Below are positions 39,703 through 49,292 of a stretch of DNA of 54,454 nucleotides, one piece after another (position 1 is the stretch's first letter; each line of letters begins with the position of its first letter). The notes beneath the pieces were generated by a model, which worked only from the letters and a program-made list of their open reading frames with translations, was not told where the DNA came from and searched no databases. The stretch lies in NCBI GenBank assembly GCA_026989265.1, contig JALSJP010000024.1:1-54454 (forward strand), written 5' to 3'. The stretch comes from Micavibrio sp. Lineage in GTDB: Bacteria > Pseudomonadota > Alphaproteobacteria > Micavibrionales > Micavibrionaceae. The translations under genes and the position numbers were made by a program.

Positions 39703-40089
39703 TTATAACGTAGTTTTTTGTTCAATCATCTGCAAGCTCATATTTTTGTCTAGGTCTATTTCCCTGTAAAAGCAAGATTTTCTGCCTGTATGACATGAGG
39801 GAGTTTCCTCTACTTTTATCCATATGCAGTCTTGATCGCAATCTGTTTTCATAGATACTATTTTTTGAATCTGACCGCTGGTTGCGCCTTTATGCCAAAG
39901 CTCACCGCGTGATCTGGAATAGTAATGAGTTTCACCAGTTTCAATGGTTTTGGCAAGCGATACCTCATTCATAAATGCAAACATAAGCACCTCGCCTGTT
40001 GTCGCGCATGTGCAAATGCAAGGGATCAAGCCTTTATCATCAAATTGAGGTGTGAATTTCAGGCTTTCTTCTAGCTCTAATTTTTCCAT
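39703..40089 (-). CDS. hisI: Phosphoribosyl-AMP cyclohydrolase
   Basis: This 128-residue protein has the conserved 'GLIPCICT', 'GEVLMFAFMN', 'ETHYYSRSRGELWHKG.TSG', the Mg/Zn-binding 'DCDQD' at 83-87 and 'SCHTGRKSCF' with C99, H100 and C106. It opens the purine ring of PR-AMP in histidine synthesis. It is the stand-alone cyclohydrolase type without a HisE domain. It overlaps gshB by 13 nt, and argH lies 25 nt downstream. Confidence 0.96.
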   Translation of the reverse strand: MEKLELEESLKFTPQFDDKGLIPCICTCATTGEVLMFAFMNEVSLAKTIETGETHYYSRSRGELWHKGATSGQIQKIVSMKTDCDQDCIWIKVEETPSCHTGRKSCFYREIDLDKNMSLQMIEQKTTL

Positions 40090-41030
40090 TGTTTTAACCT
40101 GTTTTCAAAAGCATCCCATATGGCTTGCTCGCATTTTATGCCTTGCAGCTTATAAATTTGCTGAATCCCCGTCGGGGATTTAGGATTTATCTCTGTAACA
40201 TAATCGCCGATTACATCAATTCCAACATATACAAGTCCACGTTTTACAAGCTCAGGCTTAATGGTTTTGCAAATATCTTTTTCATGATCTGTGATCTCTG
40301 CGGCTTTTGCGCTTCCTCCCGCGCAAAGATTAGCCCTAGCCTCGCCTTGTGGAGGAACGCGCAAAACTGCTGCAATAGGCTCGCCCTCAACAACAATTAT
40401 GCGTTTATCGCCCTTGCGGACTTCGGGGATATATTGCTGCACGATAAGTGGCTCTGGATGAAGGCGCGTCATCATGTCATATACTGAGGCTATATTATCG
40501 TCATCTGGCTTCATGTGATATATATCCATACCGCCAAAGCCATTAAGCGGCTTTAATATTAGGCTTCCATGCTCTTTTTGAAATTCTCTAATTTGCGCTA
40601 GATCGCGAGTAATTAATGTCTTAGGGGCAAATTGCGGAAAATATGTGATAAGGATTTTTTCAGGCGATTCGCGAACGCCAGTAGGATCATTAAGCACTAA
40701 TGTTTTATTTTTAAGGTGATCGAGTATATAAGTAGATGCGTTATATGTTAGCGGATCGGTAAAATCTTGGCGCATTAATATAATGTCAAAATCTTCTAGG
40801 TTTTTATAAGATGGAGCGCCTATTTTGCAATGATCGCCTATTTTCCGCTTGAATTTTATTGCAGAACATAGGGCGGTGACATTGCCTTCTTTCAGTGAAA
40901 GAGTGGAAGGATGATAGTAGCTAAGCTCATGCCCTCGCCTTTGGGCTTCTAGTGCGATTACAAAGGTGGAGTCCTTATTTATGTTGATATTTTCAGGGAA
41001 ATCCATCTGAATTGCTATTTTTAGGGTCAT
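40077..41030 (-). CDS. gshB: Glutathione synthetase
   Basis: This 317-residue ATP-grasp enzyme shows 'AIQMDFPENININKDSTF' at the N-terminus, 'RQDFTDPLTYNASTYILD', 'LILKPLNGFGGMDIY' and 'EINPKSPTGIQQI'. It joins gamma-glutamylcysteine and glycine. First gene of the gshB-hisI-argH unit, divergent from the helicase gene with a 90-nt gap that probably holds both promoters. Confidence 0.95.
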   Translation of the reverse strand: MTLKIAIQMDFPENININKDSTFVIALEAQRRGHELSYYHPSTLSLKEGNVTALCSAIKFKRKIGDHCKIGAPSYKNLEDFDIILMRQDFTDPLTYNASTYILDHLKNKTLVLNDPTGVRESPEKILITYFPQFAPKTLITRDLAQIREFQKEHGSLILKPLNGFGGMDIYHMKPDDDNIASVYDMMTRLHPEPLIVQQYIPEVRKGDKRIIVVEGEPIAAVLRVPPQGEARANLCAGGSAKAAEITDHEKDICKTIKPELVKRGLVYVGIDVIGDYVTEINPKSPTGIQQIYKLQGIKCEQAIWDAFENRLKQWKN

Positions 41031-41120
41031 ATTACTTACTTTTCTTGCTTTTGCCTCTTATTTGTAATAGCTATCTATACGAACTATACGAAAAGAAATA
41101 AAGATAAGAAAAAATATTAA

Positions 41121-42389
41121 ATGAAGTTTGAAGATTTAGGGCTAAGTAAGCCAATATTAGATGCTATTAATGATTGTGGGTATGATACTCCTACGCCAAT
41201 TCAGGAAAAAGCTATTCCCCATATTTTAATGGCGCGTGATGTTGTAGGATTGGCGCAAACAGGAACGGGGAAGACTGCGGGCTTTACCTTACCAATGATC
41301 GAGATTTTGGCAGGCGGCAGGGCAAAGGCACTTATGCCGCGCTCCCTTATACTCTCACCCACGCGCGAACTTGCCGCGCAAATCGCCGATAACTTTGATA
41401 CATATGGCAAGAATTGTAATTTATCCAAGGCTTTGCTTATTGGTGGGTCATCTATGGAAAAGCAAATCAAAATACTTGATCGCGGGGCGGATGTTTTGAT
41501 TGCAACTCCAGGGCGTTTGCTTGATTTATTTGGTCGCGGAAAGATACTCCTTACTGATATAAAAATTCTGGTTATTGACGAGGCTGATCGCATGCTTGAT
41601 ATGGGGTTTATCCCCGATATTGAAGAAATTTGCTCTAAATTATCGCCGATGCGTCAAACTTTGTTGTTTTCCGCTACTATGGCGCCTGAGATTAAAAAGC
41701 TAACTGAGAAGTTTCTTTCTAATCCGCGTGAAGTTGCCGTGTCAAAGTCTGCTTCTACCGCTGTTACAGTTGAACAATTTCAGGTAAATACGACCCCTAA
41801 GCGTAAAAACGACGTGCTTCACAAAATTATAAAGCGTGAAGATGTTAAAAATGCATTTATTTTCTGTAATCGCAAGCGTGATGTTGATGCTCTTAGTAAA
41901 TGGCTTAGCGGTAAAGGTTATGATGTTTGCGCTTTGCATGGTGATATGGCGCAATCAAGCCGCACCGAGACATTGCGTAAGTTCAAGGCTGGTGAAGTGC
42001 CGTTCCTTGTTTGCAGCGATGTTGCTGCGCGCGGAATTGATGTTGATTCAGTGTCTCATGTATTTAATTATGATGTGCCAGTTAATCCTGATGATTATGT
42101 GCATAGAATAGGGCGAACAGGCAGAGCAGGGCAGAGCGGTCACGCTTGGATGCTTTCAACAAAATATGATGAGAAGCAGCTTGATGCTGTTATTAAGCAT
42201 ATTGGTAAGCCTATTAAAATTATTGATATTGAGGAGAATAAAGCCGCACCCAAAACGGCTCCCAAAGCTGCTCCCAAGCCAAAGCCTGCCAAAAATCATG
42301 AGAAGCCAGCAAAAACAAAACCTGTTCATAAGGGCGATAATTCTGGTAAAAGCGGTTTTGGAGATGAAATACCTGCATTCTTTAAGTAG
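41121..42389 (+). CDS. DEAD-box ATP-dependent RNA helicase (RhlE-like)
   Basis: This 422-residue protein has all core motifs: Q-motif near 22-29, Walker A AQTGTGKT at 45-52, PTREL at 80-84, DEAD at 153-156, SAT near 184 and HRIGRTGRAG near 330. The C-terminal tail (about 375-422) is Lys/Ala/Pro-rich and likely binds RNA. RhlE-type enzymes remodel RNA in ribosome assembly or decay; the exact role here is unknown. Confidence 0.93.
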   Translation: MKFEDLGLSKPILDAINDCGYDTPTPIQEKAIPHILMARDVVGLAQTGTGKTAGFTLPMIEILAGGRAKALMPRSLILSPTRELAAQIADNFDTYGKNCNLSKALLIGGSSMEKQIKILDRGADVLIATPGRLLDLFGRGKILLTDIKILVIDEADRMLDMGFIPDIEEICSKLSPMRQTLLFSATMAPEIKKLTEKFLSNPREVAVSKSASTAVTVEQFQVNTTPKRKNDVLHKIIKREDVKNAFIFCNRKRDVDALSKWLSGKGYDVCALHGDMAQSSRTETLRKFKAGEVPFLVCSDVAARGIDVDSVSHVFNYDVPVNPDDYVHRIGRTGRAGQSGHAWMLSTKYDEKQLDAVIKHIGKPIKIIDIEENKAAPKTAPKAAPKPKPAKNHEKPAKTKPVHKGDNSGKSGFGDEIPAFFK

Positions 42390-42490
42390 TTATATCTTGA
42401 ACTATTGACTTTATGTGGTGGAAAATTAAAAATACAAGTCGTGGTTTTTTTTTAATGAATTTTTTATAGTGATGGCTATTGGTTAGTTTT

Positions 42491-44692
42491 ATGATATATA
42501 AATCCTTGATATTACTCTCAACACTTACTTTGTTCGCGGCTAGTCCATCTTATGCTCAGGATAAAGAGCAGCCAGTGGATCTGCAAGCAGATAGTCTCTC
42601 TCATGATGAAAAGGGTCAAACTGTCACTGCTTTGGGTGATGTTGTGCTGATACAAGGTGAGCGTACATTAAAAGCGGATAAGGTTATTTATAATATCGGT
42701 GATGATACAGTTATTGCAACGGGAAATGTTGTGTTGATAGAGGAAAATGGAGATAGGCATTTATCAAAAAGCGCAAAGTTTAATAACGCACTTAAGGATG
42801 GTTTTGTAGAAGCTTTGCAAACTTTTCTATCGGATGGTTCAAGCTTTAAAGCTGATAGTGCGCGTCATATAAATGGCGTTGAAACAGTTATGAGTAATGC
42901 TTCTTATACATCATGCAAGACATGTAAAGATCACCCTGACAAAGAGCCTTTGTGGCAGATTACATCTTCCGAAGTTAAACATCATAAGCAAGATAAGGCA
43001 GTTAGCTATAAAAATGCGCGTTTTGAAATAAAGGGCGTTCCCGTTGTTTATATTCCTTATTTCTCTCATCCTGACGGTAGCGTTGATCGTAAAAGCGGTT
43101 TTTTAACCCCGTCGGCTGGGTATAAAAGTGATTTGGGCGCGTTTGTGCAAGGTGATTACTATTGGTCGATTGCCCCCGAAAAAGACTTAACCTTTGGGGT
43201 TATGGCCATGACTAGGGAAGCGCCAATGGCTTTGGCTGAGTATAGGCAACGCTGGGATGATGCTTCATTAGTGATGGATGGCAGCGTCACTTACTCATCA
43301 CGCAGGGATATTGATGGCGGTGCTGATATTGTTCGTGATGATAAAATAAGAGGCAGTTTTTCTGTTGATGGGCTTTGGAATATAAATAATAAATGGCGCA
43401 GCGGTGTTGATATTGACGTCGTGTCAGATGATCAATATCTCCGTCAATATAACTTTGATAACAAATATATTTTGAAGAATGAGCTTTATCTTGAGCGTTT
43501 TTCAGGGCGGAATTATGCAGCAGGGCGTTTGATGGCTTTTCAGGATTTGAGAACTGATGAAAATAGGCAAGATCAACCGCATGTCTTACCAGAAATAGAG
43601 GTAAGTTTTATGGGTGAGCCTAACAGCACGCCCATTATTGGCGGGAGGTGGAGCGCTGATATGTCGCTGCTTGGGCTTGTCCGTGATAATGATGATCAAG
43701 ATGTTAATCGCGCTTATACTGCGCTTGGCTGGCAAAAGCGCTATGTTTCTGATTTCGGGCTTGTATCTGTTTTGGACGCTAATATTCAAGGCGCGGTTTA
43801 TAATGTTAATGATCGCACAGGATCTGAAGGCAATGATAATATTGATGGAAATTCTACTGAAGCTAGAGGCTATGGCTATATTAATGCAGCGACTAGCTAC
43901 CCTGTTGCAAAGCGGCTTAAAAAGGCTCAAATACTGGTGGAGCCAAGTATTTCTGTGACCATATCTCCTAATATCGGCATTGATAGTGATATTCCGAATG
44001 AAGACAGTCAAGATGTTCAGATAGATGCATTAAATTTATTTGAAGCTAATAGATTTTCTGGAGTTGATGGTATTGAAGACAGATCGCATATCACATATGG
44101 CGCGCGAGCTGGTATATATGGTGATGATGGCAGCTATGGCGAGGCATTCCTTGGACAAAGCTATAGATTTGATAATGGTGATAACCCATTTGCTAAAGGC
44201 TCGGGCTTGGACAGGAAAGCGTCTGACATTGTTGGTCAAATTTCCGCTAATTATAAGGGGGATTATGCCCTTGATTATAGCTTTCAACTTGATGATGAAA
44301 ATCTATCACCACAGCGCCATGAAATTGATGCCTCGGCTCATATAAATGGCTTGGACTTATCAACGCGCTATCTTTATGCTAAGGCGCTGGATGGCACTGA
44401 TATCAATGAAACACGAGAGCAAATTCGTAATTCTGCGTCTTATTATATTAATGATAATTGGCGCATCCATGGCTCAGCTCAGCATGATTTAGGCAAAGAT
44501 TCTGGCTTGCGTGAGACAAGGTTTGGCGTCGATTACATAGGTGATTGCGTGTCGCTATCTATGGTCGGTCAAAGAAATCTTACCGATAAATCTTCTGGTA
44601 ATAGCGGAACTGAAATTATGCTCCGAATAGGGTTTAAAAATCTTGGTGAGCTTAAAACATCTGGCGTTAATATCGGAAGAAACGAAGAATAG
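42491..44692 (+). CDS. lptD: LPS-assembly protein LptD
   Basis: I chose ATG 42491; the frame is open from a TTG at 42479. The 733 residues begin with a signal peptide ending in SYAQ. An LptA-like beta-jellyroll follows (about 25-150: 'LQADSLSHDEKGQTVTALGDVVL'), then 'PVVYIPYFSHPD...RKSGFLTPSAGY' at the barrel junction and a beta-barrel. It inserts LPS in the outer leaflet. An N-terminal C-x-x-C pair (SCKTC) and one Cys in the C-terminal 'GDCVSL' strand could form the disulfide; the usual second C-terminal Cys is absent. Confidence 0.94.
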   Translation: MIYKSLILLSTLTLFAASPSYAQDKEQPVDLQADSLSHDEKGQTVTALGDVVLIQGERTLKADKVIYNIGDDTVIATGNVVLIEENGDRHLSKSAKFNNALKDGFVEALQTFLSDGSSFKADSARHINGVETVMSNASYTSCKTCKDHPDKEPLWQITSSEVKHHKQDKAVSYKNARFEIKGVPVVYIPYFSHPDGSVDRKSGFLTPSAGYKSDLGAFVQGDYYWSIAPEKDLTFGVMAMTREAPMALAEYRQRWDDASLVMDGSVTYSSRRDIDGGADIVRDDKIRGSFSVDGLWNINNKWRSGVDIDVVSDDQYLRQYNFDNKYILKNELYLERFSGRNYAAGRLMAFQDLRTDENRQDQPHVLPEIEVSFMGEPNSTPIIGGRWSADMSLLGLVRDNDDQDVNRAYTALGWQKRYVSDFGLVSVLDANIQGAVYNVNDRTGSEGNDNIDGNSTEARGYGYINAATSYPVAKRLKKAQILVEPSISVTISPNIGIDSDIPNEDSQDVQIDALNLFEANRFSGVDGIEDRSHITYGARAGIYGDDGSYGEAFLGQSYRFDNGDNPFAKGSGLDRKASDIVGQISANYKGDYALDYSFQLDDENLSPQRHEIDASAHINGLDLSTRYLYAKALDGTDINETREQIRNSASYYINDNWRIHGSAQHDLGKDSGLRETRFGVDYIGDCVSLSMVGQRNLTDKSSGNSGTEIMLRIGFKNLGELKTSGVNIGRNEE

Positions 44693-44701
44693 GTACAGCT
44701 C

Positions 44702-46597
44702 TTGGGCTTTGAGATAGACGCAAATTTCCATATGTGGTTTATGCTGTTTCTTACGGCGGGCGCGGTTTATGCTTTTGTGCGTGAGAAATTACCGCTTGAG
44801 GTTACAAGCGTCGTTATTATGGCGGTGTTGCTGCTATATGGTCAGATTTTTTCTATAACTGATGATGTTAATAATAACTTACTTGACCCTAAAGTCATAT
44901 TATCAGGATTTGCTAATCCATCATTGATTGCTGTTTTGGCGTTGCTTGTTATGGGGCAAGCAATGATTCACACGGATTCTTTGCGCTTTTTAACTAATCT
45001 CCTTGTGTTTGAAAACAAGAAATTTGCATGGCTTTCTATTCTGGCAATATTGGTTTTTGTTTTGGTTTTAAGCGGGTTTATGAATAACACCCCCCTTGTT
45101 ATTATCGCTATTCCTGTTATGCAGGCAGTGCTTCAGTCCATGAAAGTTCCCGCAAGCCGCATGATGATGCCCCTAAGTTTTATAGCGATCCTTGGCGGGA
45201 TGGTCACTCTTGTGGGCTCGTCAACAAATCTTTTGGTTTCCTCTACCATGGTTGAGACTGGCTATGCCCCGCTTGGGTTTTTTGATTTTGCAGTTCCGGG
45301 GGCAATGCTGGCTTTTGTTGGGTTTATATATGTTATTTTAGTCTTGCCCAAAACTTTGCCAAACCGCGCATCTATTAAAGAAGAGCTTGTCGGCGATGAA
45401 ACTGAATTTGTAGCCGAGCTTGATATAGCAGAGGATAGCTCTCTAATCGGCGCAGAATGCATTGAGGGCAAGTTTGCGCAATTAAAAGATATGAATGTAA
45501 AGCTAATTCAGCGCAGCGGGCATCTGATTTTACCTCCATTTGAGGGGCATCAAATCCATAGCGGTGATATTCTAATAGTAGCCGCAACAAGGCAAACATT
45601 AGGGACTCTTCTTACAAAATACCCTGGGTTTTTACTATCTGAGGAAGAGGCAGAAGTTATTGCTGGCGAAGATGGTCACGATAAAGGTGAAGAAAATGCA
45701 GCCTTAAGTGGCGCAGAAACTCGAGTTTTAGCAAAAATAATGATAACACCTGCCTCGCGCATGATTGATGTATCTATAGATCATATTGGCTTTCATAAAC
45801 GTTTTGGCGCAATAGTCCTTGGTATTCAGCGTCGTGCGCGAGTGGTTCGCCGCCGCCTTGGGCGCATAAGGCTTGAGGCTGGTGATGTTTTGTTAGTTGC
45901 AGGAAAGCATAATAGGATTAATAATCTTAGGCGCAACTCTGATTTTATTGTTTTATCAGGCTCAAAGAAAGACCTGCCAGTACCAGGAAAAGCGCCAATT
46001 GCAATGTTAATATTCCTTGCAACAATAAGCAGCGCCGCACTAGGCATCCTAACCATTCCTGTTGCTGCATTTATTGGCGCGGTGGCAATGATTGGCGCGG
46101 GCTGCTTAAATATTAGGCAAGCAACGCGGGCAATTGATCGTAAGATATTCTTGCTTGTTGGATCAATGCTTGCGCTTGGCGCAGCCCTTCAAGTTACGGG
46201 AGGGGCTGATTATATCGCTAGCCTTATAATAAGCGCGCCATTCTCTGACTCGCCCCTAATGCTTGCATCGCTTTTATTTATAATTGTTGCCATCACAACT
46301 AATATCCTAACAAATAATGCATGCGCTATTTTATTTACGCCCATTGCGCTTAACCTTGCCACGCAAGTAGATGTCCCGCCTGATTTGCAATTTGACATAT
46401 CTTATATATTTGCTGTTACCGTTGTTTTTGCTGCAAATTGCTCTTTTGCATCACCAATTGGTTATCAAACTAATTTACTGGTCATGGGGCCAGGGCAATA
46501 TAAATTCAGGGATTTTATAAAAGCAGGTGTACCGCTTGTTATAATTATATGGATAGCATATATTTTTATTGCTAAATATTATTTTGGATTATCGTGA
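44702..46597 (+). CDS. SLC13-family permease with two TrkA-C (RCK_C) domains
   Basis: This 631-residue protein has a hydrophobic N-terminal half with 'FMNNTPLVIIAIPV' and 'LVGSSTNLLVSS', and a C-terminal half with 'TNILTNNACAILFTPIA' and 'FASPIGYQTNLLV', the twin SNT/TNN-like hairpins of DASS/SLC13 transporters. Two RCK_C domains sit between them (about 230-310 and 330-420). Substrate may be a dicarboxylate or sulfate. The start is a TTG at 44702, 9 nt after lptD; ATG 44732 is an alternative. Confidence 0.88.
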   Translation: MGFEIDANFHMWFMLFLTAGAVYAFVREKLPLEVTSVVIMAVLLLYGQIFSITDDVNNNLLDPKVILSGFANPSLIAVLALLVMGQAMIHTDSLRFLTNLLVFENKKFAWLSILAILVFVLVLSGFMNNTPLVIIAIPVMQAVLQSMKVPASRMMMPLSFIAILGGMVTLVGSSTNLLVSSTMVETGYAPLGFFDFAVPGAMLAFVGFIYVILVLPKTLPNRASIKEELVGDETEFVAELDIAEDSSLIGAECIEGKFAQLKDMNVKLIQRSGHLILPPFEGHQIHSGDILIVAATRQTLGTLLTKYPGFLLSEEEAEVIAGEDGHDKGEENAALSGAETRVLAKIMITPASRMIDVSIDHIGFHKRFGAIVLGIQRRARVVRRRLGRIRLEAGDVLLVAGKHNRINNLRRNSDFIVLSGSKKDLPVPGKAPIAMLIFLATISSAALGILTIPVAAFIGAVAMIGAGCLNIRQATRAIDRKIFLLVGSMLALGAALQVTGGADYIASLIISAPFSDSPLMLASLLFIIVAITTNILTNNACAILFTPIALNLATQVDVPPDLQFDISYIFAVTVVFAANCSFASPIGYQTNLLVMGPGQYKFRDFIKAGVPLVIIIWIAYIFIAKYYFGLS

Positions 46598-46613
46598 TAT
46601 ATGAGATTTTAAA

Positions 46614-47336
46614 ATGAGCTTTTCCGCATATAACCCTTATGACCGTTATCGTCAGCGTTCAGCAATTCGCACAACTAAGTTTATCGCGCTGTTTTTTTTC
46701 TTCCTTGCTATATTTGGCGGAGGCTATTGGGTTGGCGGTATGCGTTATCAGCAAAATATGTATATATTGCAAGAGGAAAAACGTATCCTCAGTGAGGGAT
46801 CTGAACAGGCACAAAGTGATATGATAGAGCTTAGGGCCGAAGCTCAGACCTCTAATGTTAGGCTTGAGCAATTACGCGCCACATATGAAGAGCTTATATC
46901 CCAAGGGGTTATGCGTGATATTATAACTCTTGTGCGCAAGCAAATAGATCAAGGGGTTGATGCGGAGCGGTTAAAATCTATCATATTATCTGCTCGCCCC
47001 CCACAAAATTGTAGTGATCCAGAAAATAAGCGCTTTGTTGTTTCTACTCCTGTATATAAAGGCCCTAGAAGCGCAGCATCTATTAATGGCGTGATATCTG
47101 TTGCGGGGAGTGGCACTTCATCTAAAAATAATAATGGTAGTAAGGAGGCATGGTTTGATCCAGAGCAGCCTATAGATGTTACTTTTAAAGCAAAAGGGGT
47201 GAAGTTACAGAAAAAGAAGGGTTTGCTTCCGTTGCGTCATTCTATGATTGTTAAAGATAAAGAATATAGATTCACAATTACAGAAGGGGCAAAGTCATTT
47301 GTTAAAGTCACATTTGACCATTGCGATTACCCTTAA
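46614..47336 (+). CDS. Single-pass membrane protein with periplasmic coiled coil, unknown function
   Basis: The 240 residues have one membrane helix (about 24-44), a coiled coil (50-95) and a C-terminal beta domain with 'FVVSTPVYKGPRSAASINGVISVAGSG' and 'EAWFDPEQPIDVTFKAKG'. Two cysteines (about C133 and C238) could pair in the periplasm. It resembles the DUF6776-type family by general pattern, but I am not sure. It lies 16 nt after the permease, in the same run. Confidence 0.75.
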   Translation: MSFSAYNPYDRYRQRSAIRTTKFIALFFFFLAIFGGGYWVGGMRYQQNMYILQEEKRILSEGSEQAQSDMIELRAEAQTSNVRLEQLRATYEELISQGVMRDIITLVRKQIDQGVDAERLKSIILSARPPQNCSDPENKRFVVSTPVYKGPRSAASINGVISVAGSGTSSKNNNGSKEAWFDPEQPIDVTFKAKGVKLQKKKGLLPLRHSMIVKDKEYRFTITEGAKSFVKVTFDHCDYP

Positions 47337-47341
47337 CTTAG

Positions 47342-49279
47342 TCATTTCACTAGGTTTTTAAATATAGTGGAGGCGTTTGTTTCTATATGTAAGCTGATAT
47401 CAACAGGCTCTGCATTATTAATATCAGGGTTACGTCCATTCGCATTAATAGTTACCATGACTTGCCCCGTTAAATCTCCATCGAGTCTAATTTCAAAAAA
47501 ATCATAATGGTAGTTTCTCAAAGCTTTTTTGATTAGAGCTGCTTTTTGGTCTTTTTCAGGAAATAATTCAGCAATGATAGAAGGGGCTAGTCTTATCACT
47601 CCGCTGCCCTGACTTTGTAATAAGCCGCCATTTATATTTATTTTATTACTATCTATCGTTAATGGCAAAACACCGCCAAGCTGCCCATATATTCTTGCCC
47701 TTTTAAATCGTGCATCACGGAAAAATGGAGCTAAATCTATGTCTGATATAGTTAATTTAATGTTGTTTGATAAAACCCCGCCTTTAAATATAGGGCTTTG
47801 TGTTTTTATATTTCCGCCATAAATGTTAAGTGACATATTTCCAACTAACGGTTTATTGCCATCAGTAAGGTTAATGCTAATTTTACCAGATTGTTTGATA
47901 TCTTGTTTTAAAGGCAGTTTAAAGTTTAGATATCTTTCACTTTTTTTAGGAGATCTAGAGTTATATAAGAATTTTCCATTTATATCTTTAATATTTAGAG
48001 TGCCATAATTTATGCTGCCTTCATTTATTTTAGTGTTTAAATACCATTCCAGCGTAGCAACCTGCTCTATATTGCGGATTATAAATTCACCTAATGAGCG
48101 TTGCTTAAAACGTGCTTTTTTATCTATTGTGTCTATATGCGGATTTGTAAGGGCAAATTTACCTTTTATATTTTTGGTGTTTTTATTTGATATAAATTTC
48201 CCGCCGAGCTCAAAAATAGGTGCGTTATTGATAAATTTGAAATCACCACTTATTATGCCATCATCATTTATTTTTGTATCTATAGAAATTACTGGCTGCT
48301 TCATATTTAAAATAAATGCGGGGAAGCTAAGCTTTTCTTGAAGGCGGTGATTGAATGATAGAAATGACAATAAATCATTTAAGCTACTAGGCGTTATTGT
48401 TGTTTTTGCGTTGATATTACCATCATTTATTATTTTTGTTTTCCATTTTATATTTTCATTACCAAAAGTTGTTCCATTTGCGCTTAGTACATAGTTATCA
48501 TGGTTATATTCCAGTGTTGAATGAACATCTCTTAGTGGCATATTACGCCAATTTACGGACGAAAAATCACCCTCTGCGGAAATAGAGGCAGTAGAATTTC
48601 CTATAGAGTGCTGTAGGTTTATGCTAGCAGTGCCTCTTTTTATGCTTAAATCTTTTTGTGTAAGCGATATTTGGTCGCATTGCGCGGTCATTGATAAAAT
48701 GCCGTCTGGTGAGATTTTCCCATTAATTTTGGCTTGGAAGGCTAGCTTCTTTTGCAGGCTATTTGCTTGTCCTTTAATTTCTATTCCGCCATTTTTTGAA
48801 GGCTTAAACCGACCATTATAATCTATTTTTATACCTCCAATTTCATCTGAAAGAATATCCATCGTTGCATTCTTTATTACAACAATATTGGCGGGGATAT
48901 TTTTAAGGCTTTGTAATATATTATCGTCATTATTCCACCCTGAAAAGCTTATGTCGCCTTTTGAAATTTCACCACTTAGCACCATGTTACTTATAATAAT
49001 TTTTTGTGCATGACTTGGGTTAAGCATAAATTCTAGCAAAGAGAAATGTACGTCGAGCTTACCAATGGAGCTAAATTCTTTTTTATCTAGCGATATGTCA
49101 GAGAAGGTTATTTTCCCATTATTCCTAGTTATATTGCCAAATTTCAACTCCTCAAAACCAAAGTTTTTGAAGCTATAGATTATTTTATTTTCTATTTTTT
49201 CTGGAATATATATGAAATAGGCGTAGCTAGATAAGCTTAGCGTGAAAATAATTAATAATGCGGCTAATAGTCGTTTCAT
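47342..49279 (-). CDS. YdbH-like AsmA-superfamily protein
   Basis: This 645-residue protein has an N-terminal membrane anchor (residues 3-25) followed by long beta-rich repeats of the AsmA/TamB type. The C-terminal 'IDLAPFFRDARFKRARIYGQLGGVLPLTI' and 'NINGGLLQSQGSGVIRL' segments match the YdbH/DUF748-like conserved region. In E. coli YdbH helps move phospholipids between membranes together with TamB and YhdP. It starts 13 nt after the end of parE on the same strand. Confidence 0.82.
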   Translation of the reverse strand: MKRLLAALLIIFTLSLSSYAYFIYIPEKIENKIIYSFKNFGFEELKFGNITRNNGKITFSDISLDKKEFSSIGKLDVHFSLLEFMLNPSHAQKIIISNMVLSGEISKGDISFSGWNNDDNILQSLKNIPANIVVIKNATMDILSDEIGGIKIDYNGRFKPSKNGGIEIKGQANSLQKKLAFQAKINGKISPDGILSMTAQCDQISLTQKDLSIKRGTASINLQHSIGNSTASISAEGDFSSVNWRNMPLRDVHSTLEYNHDNYVLSANGTTFGNENIKWKTKIINDGNINAKTTITPSSLNDLLSFLSFNHRLQEKLSFPAFILNMKQPVISIDTKINDDGIISGDFKFINNAPIFELGGKFISNKNTKNIKGKFALTNPHIDTIDKKARFKQRSLGEFIIRNIEQVATLEWYLNTKINEGSINYGTLNIKDINGKFLYNSRSPKKSERYLNFKLPLKQDIKQSGKISINLTDGNKPLVGNMSLNIYGGNIKTQSPIFKGGVLSNNIKLTISDIDLAPFFRDARFKRARIYGQLGGVLPLTIDSNKININGGLLQSQGSGVIRLAPSIIAELFPEKDQKAALIKKALRNYHYDFFEIRLDGDLTGQVMVTINANGRNPDINNAEPVDISLHIETNASTIFKNLVK

Positions 49280-49292
49280 ATTTTTTAATTCT

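Noticed and set aside
41836-42408. Plus frames of 80-91 codons inside the helicase gene
   Set aside because: Out-of-frame shadows of a gene with all DEAD-box motifs.
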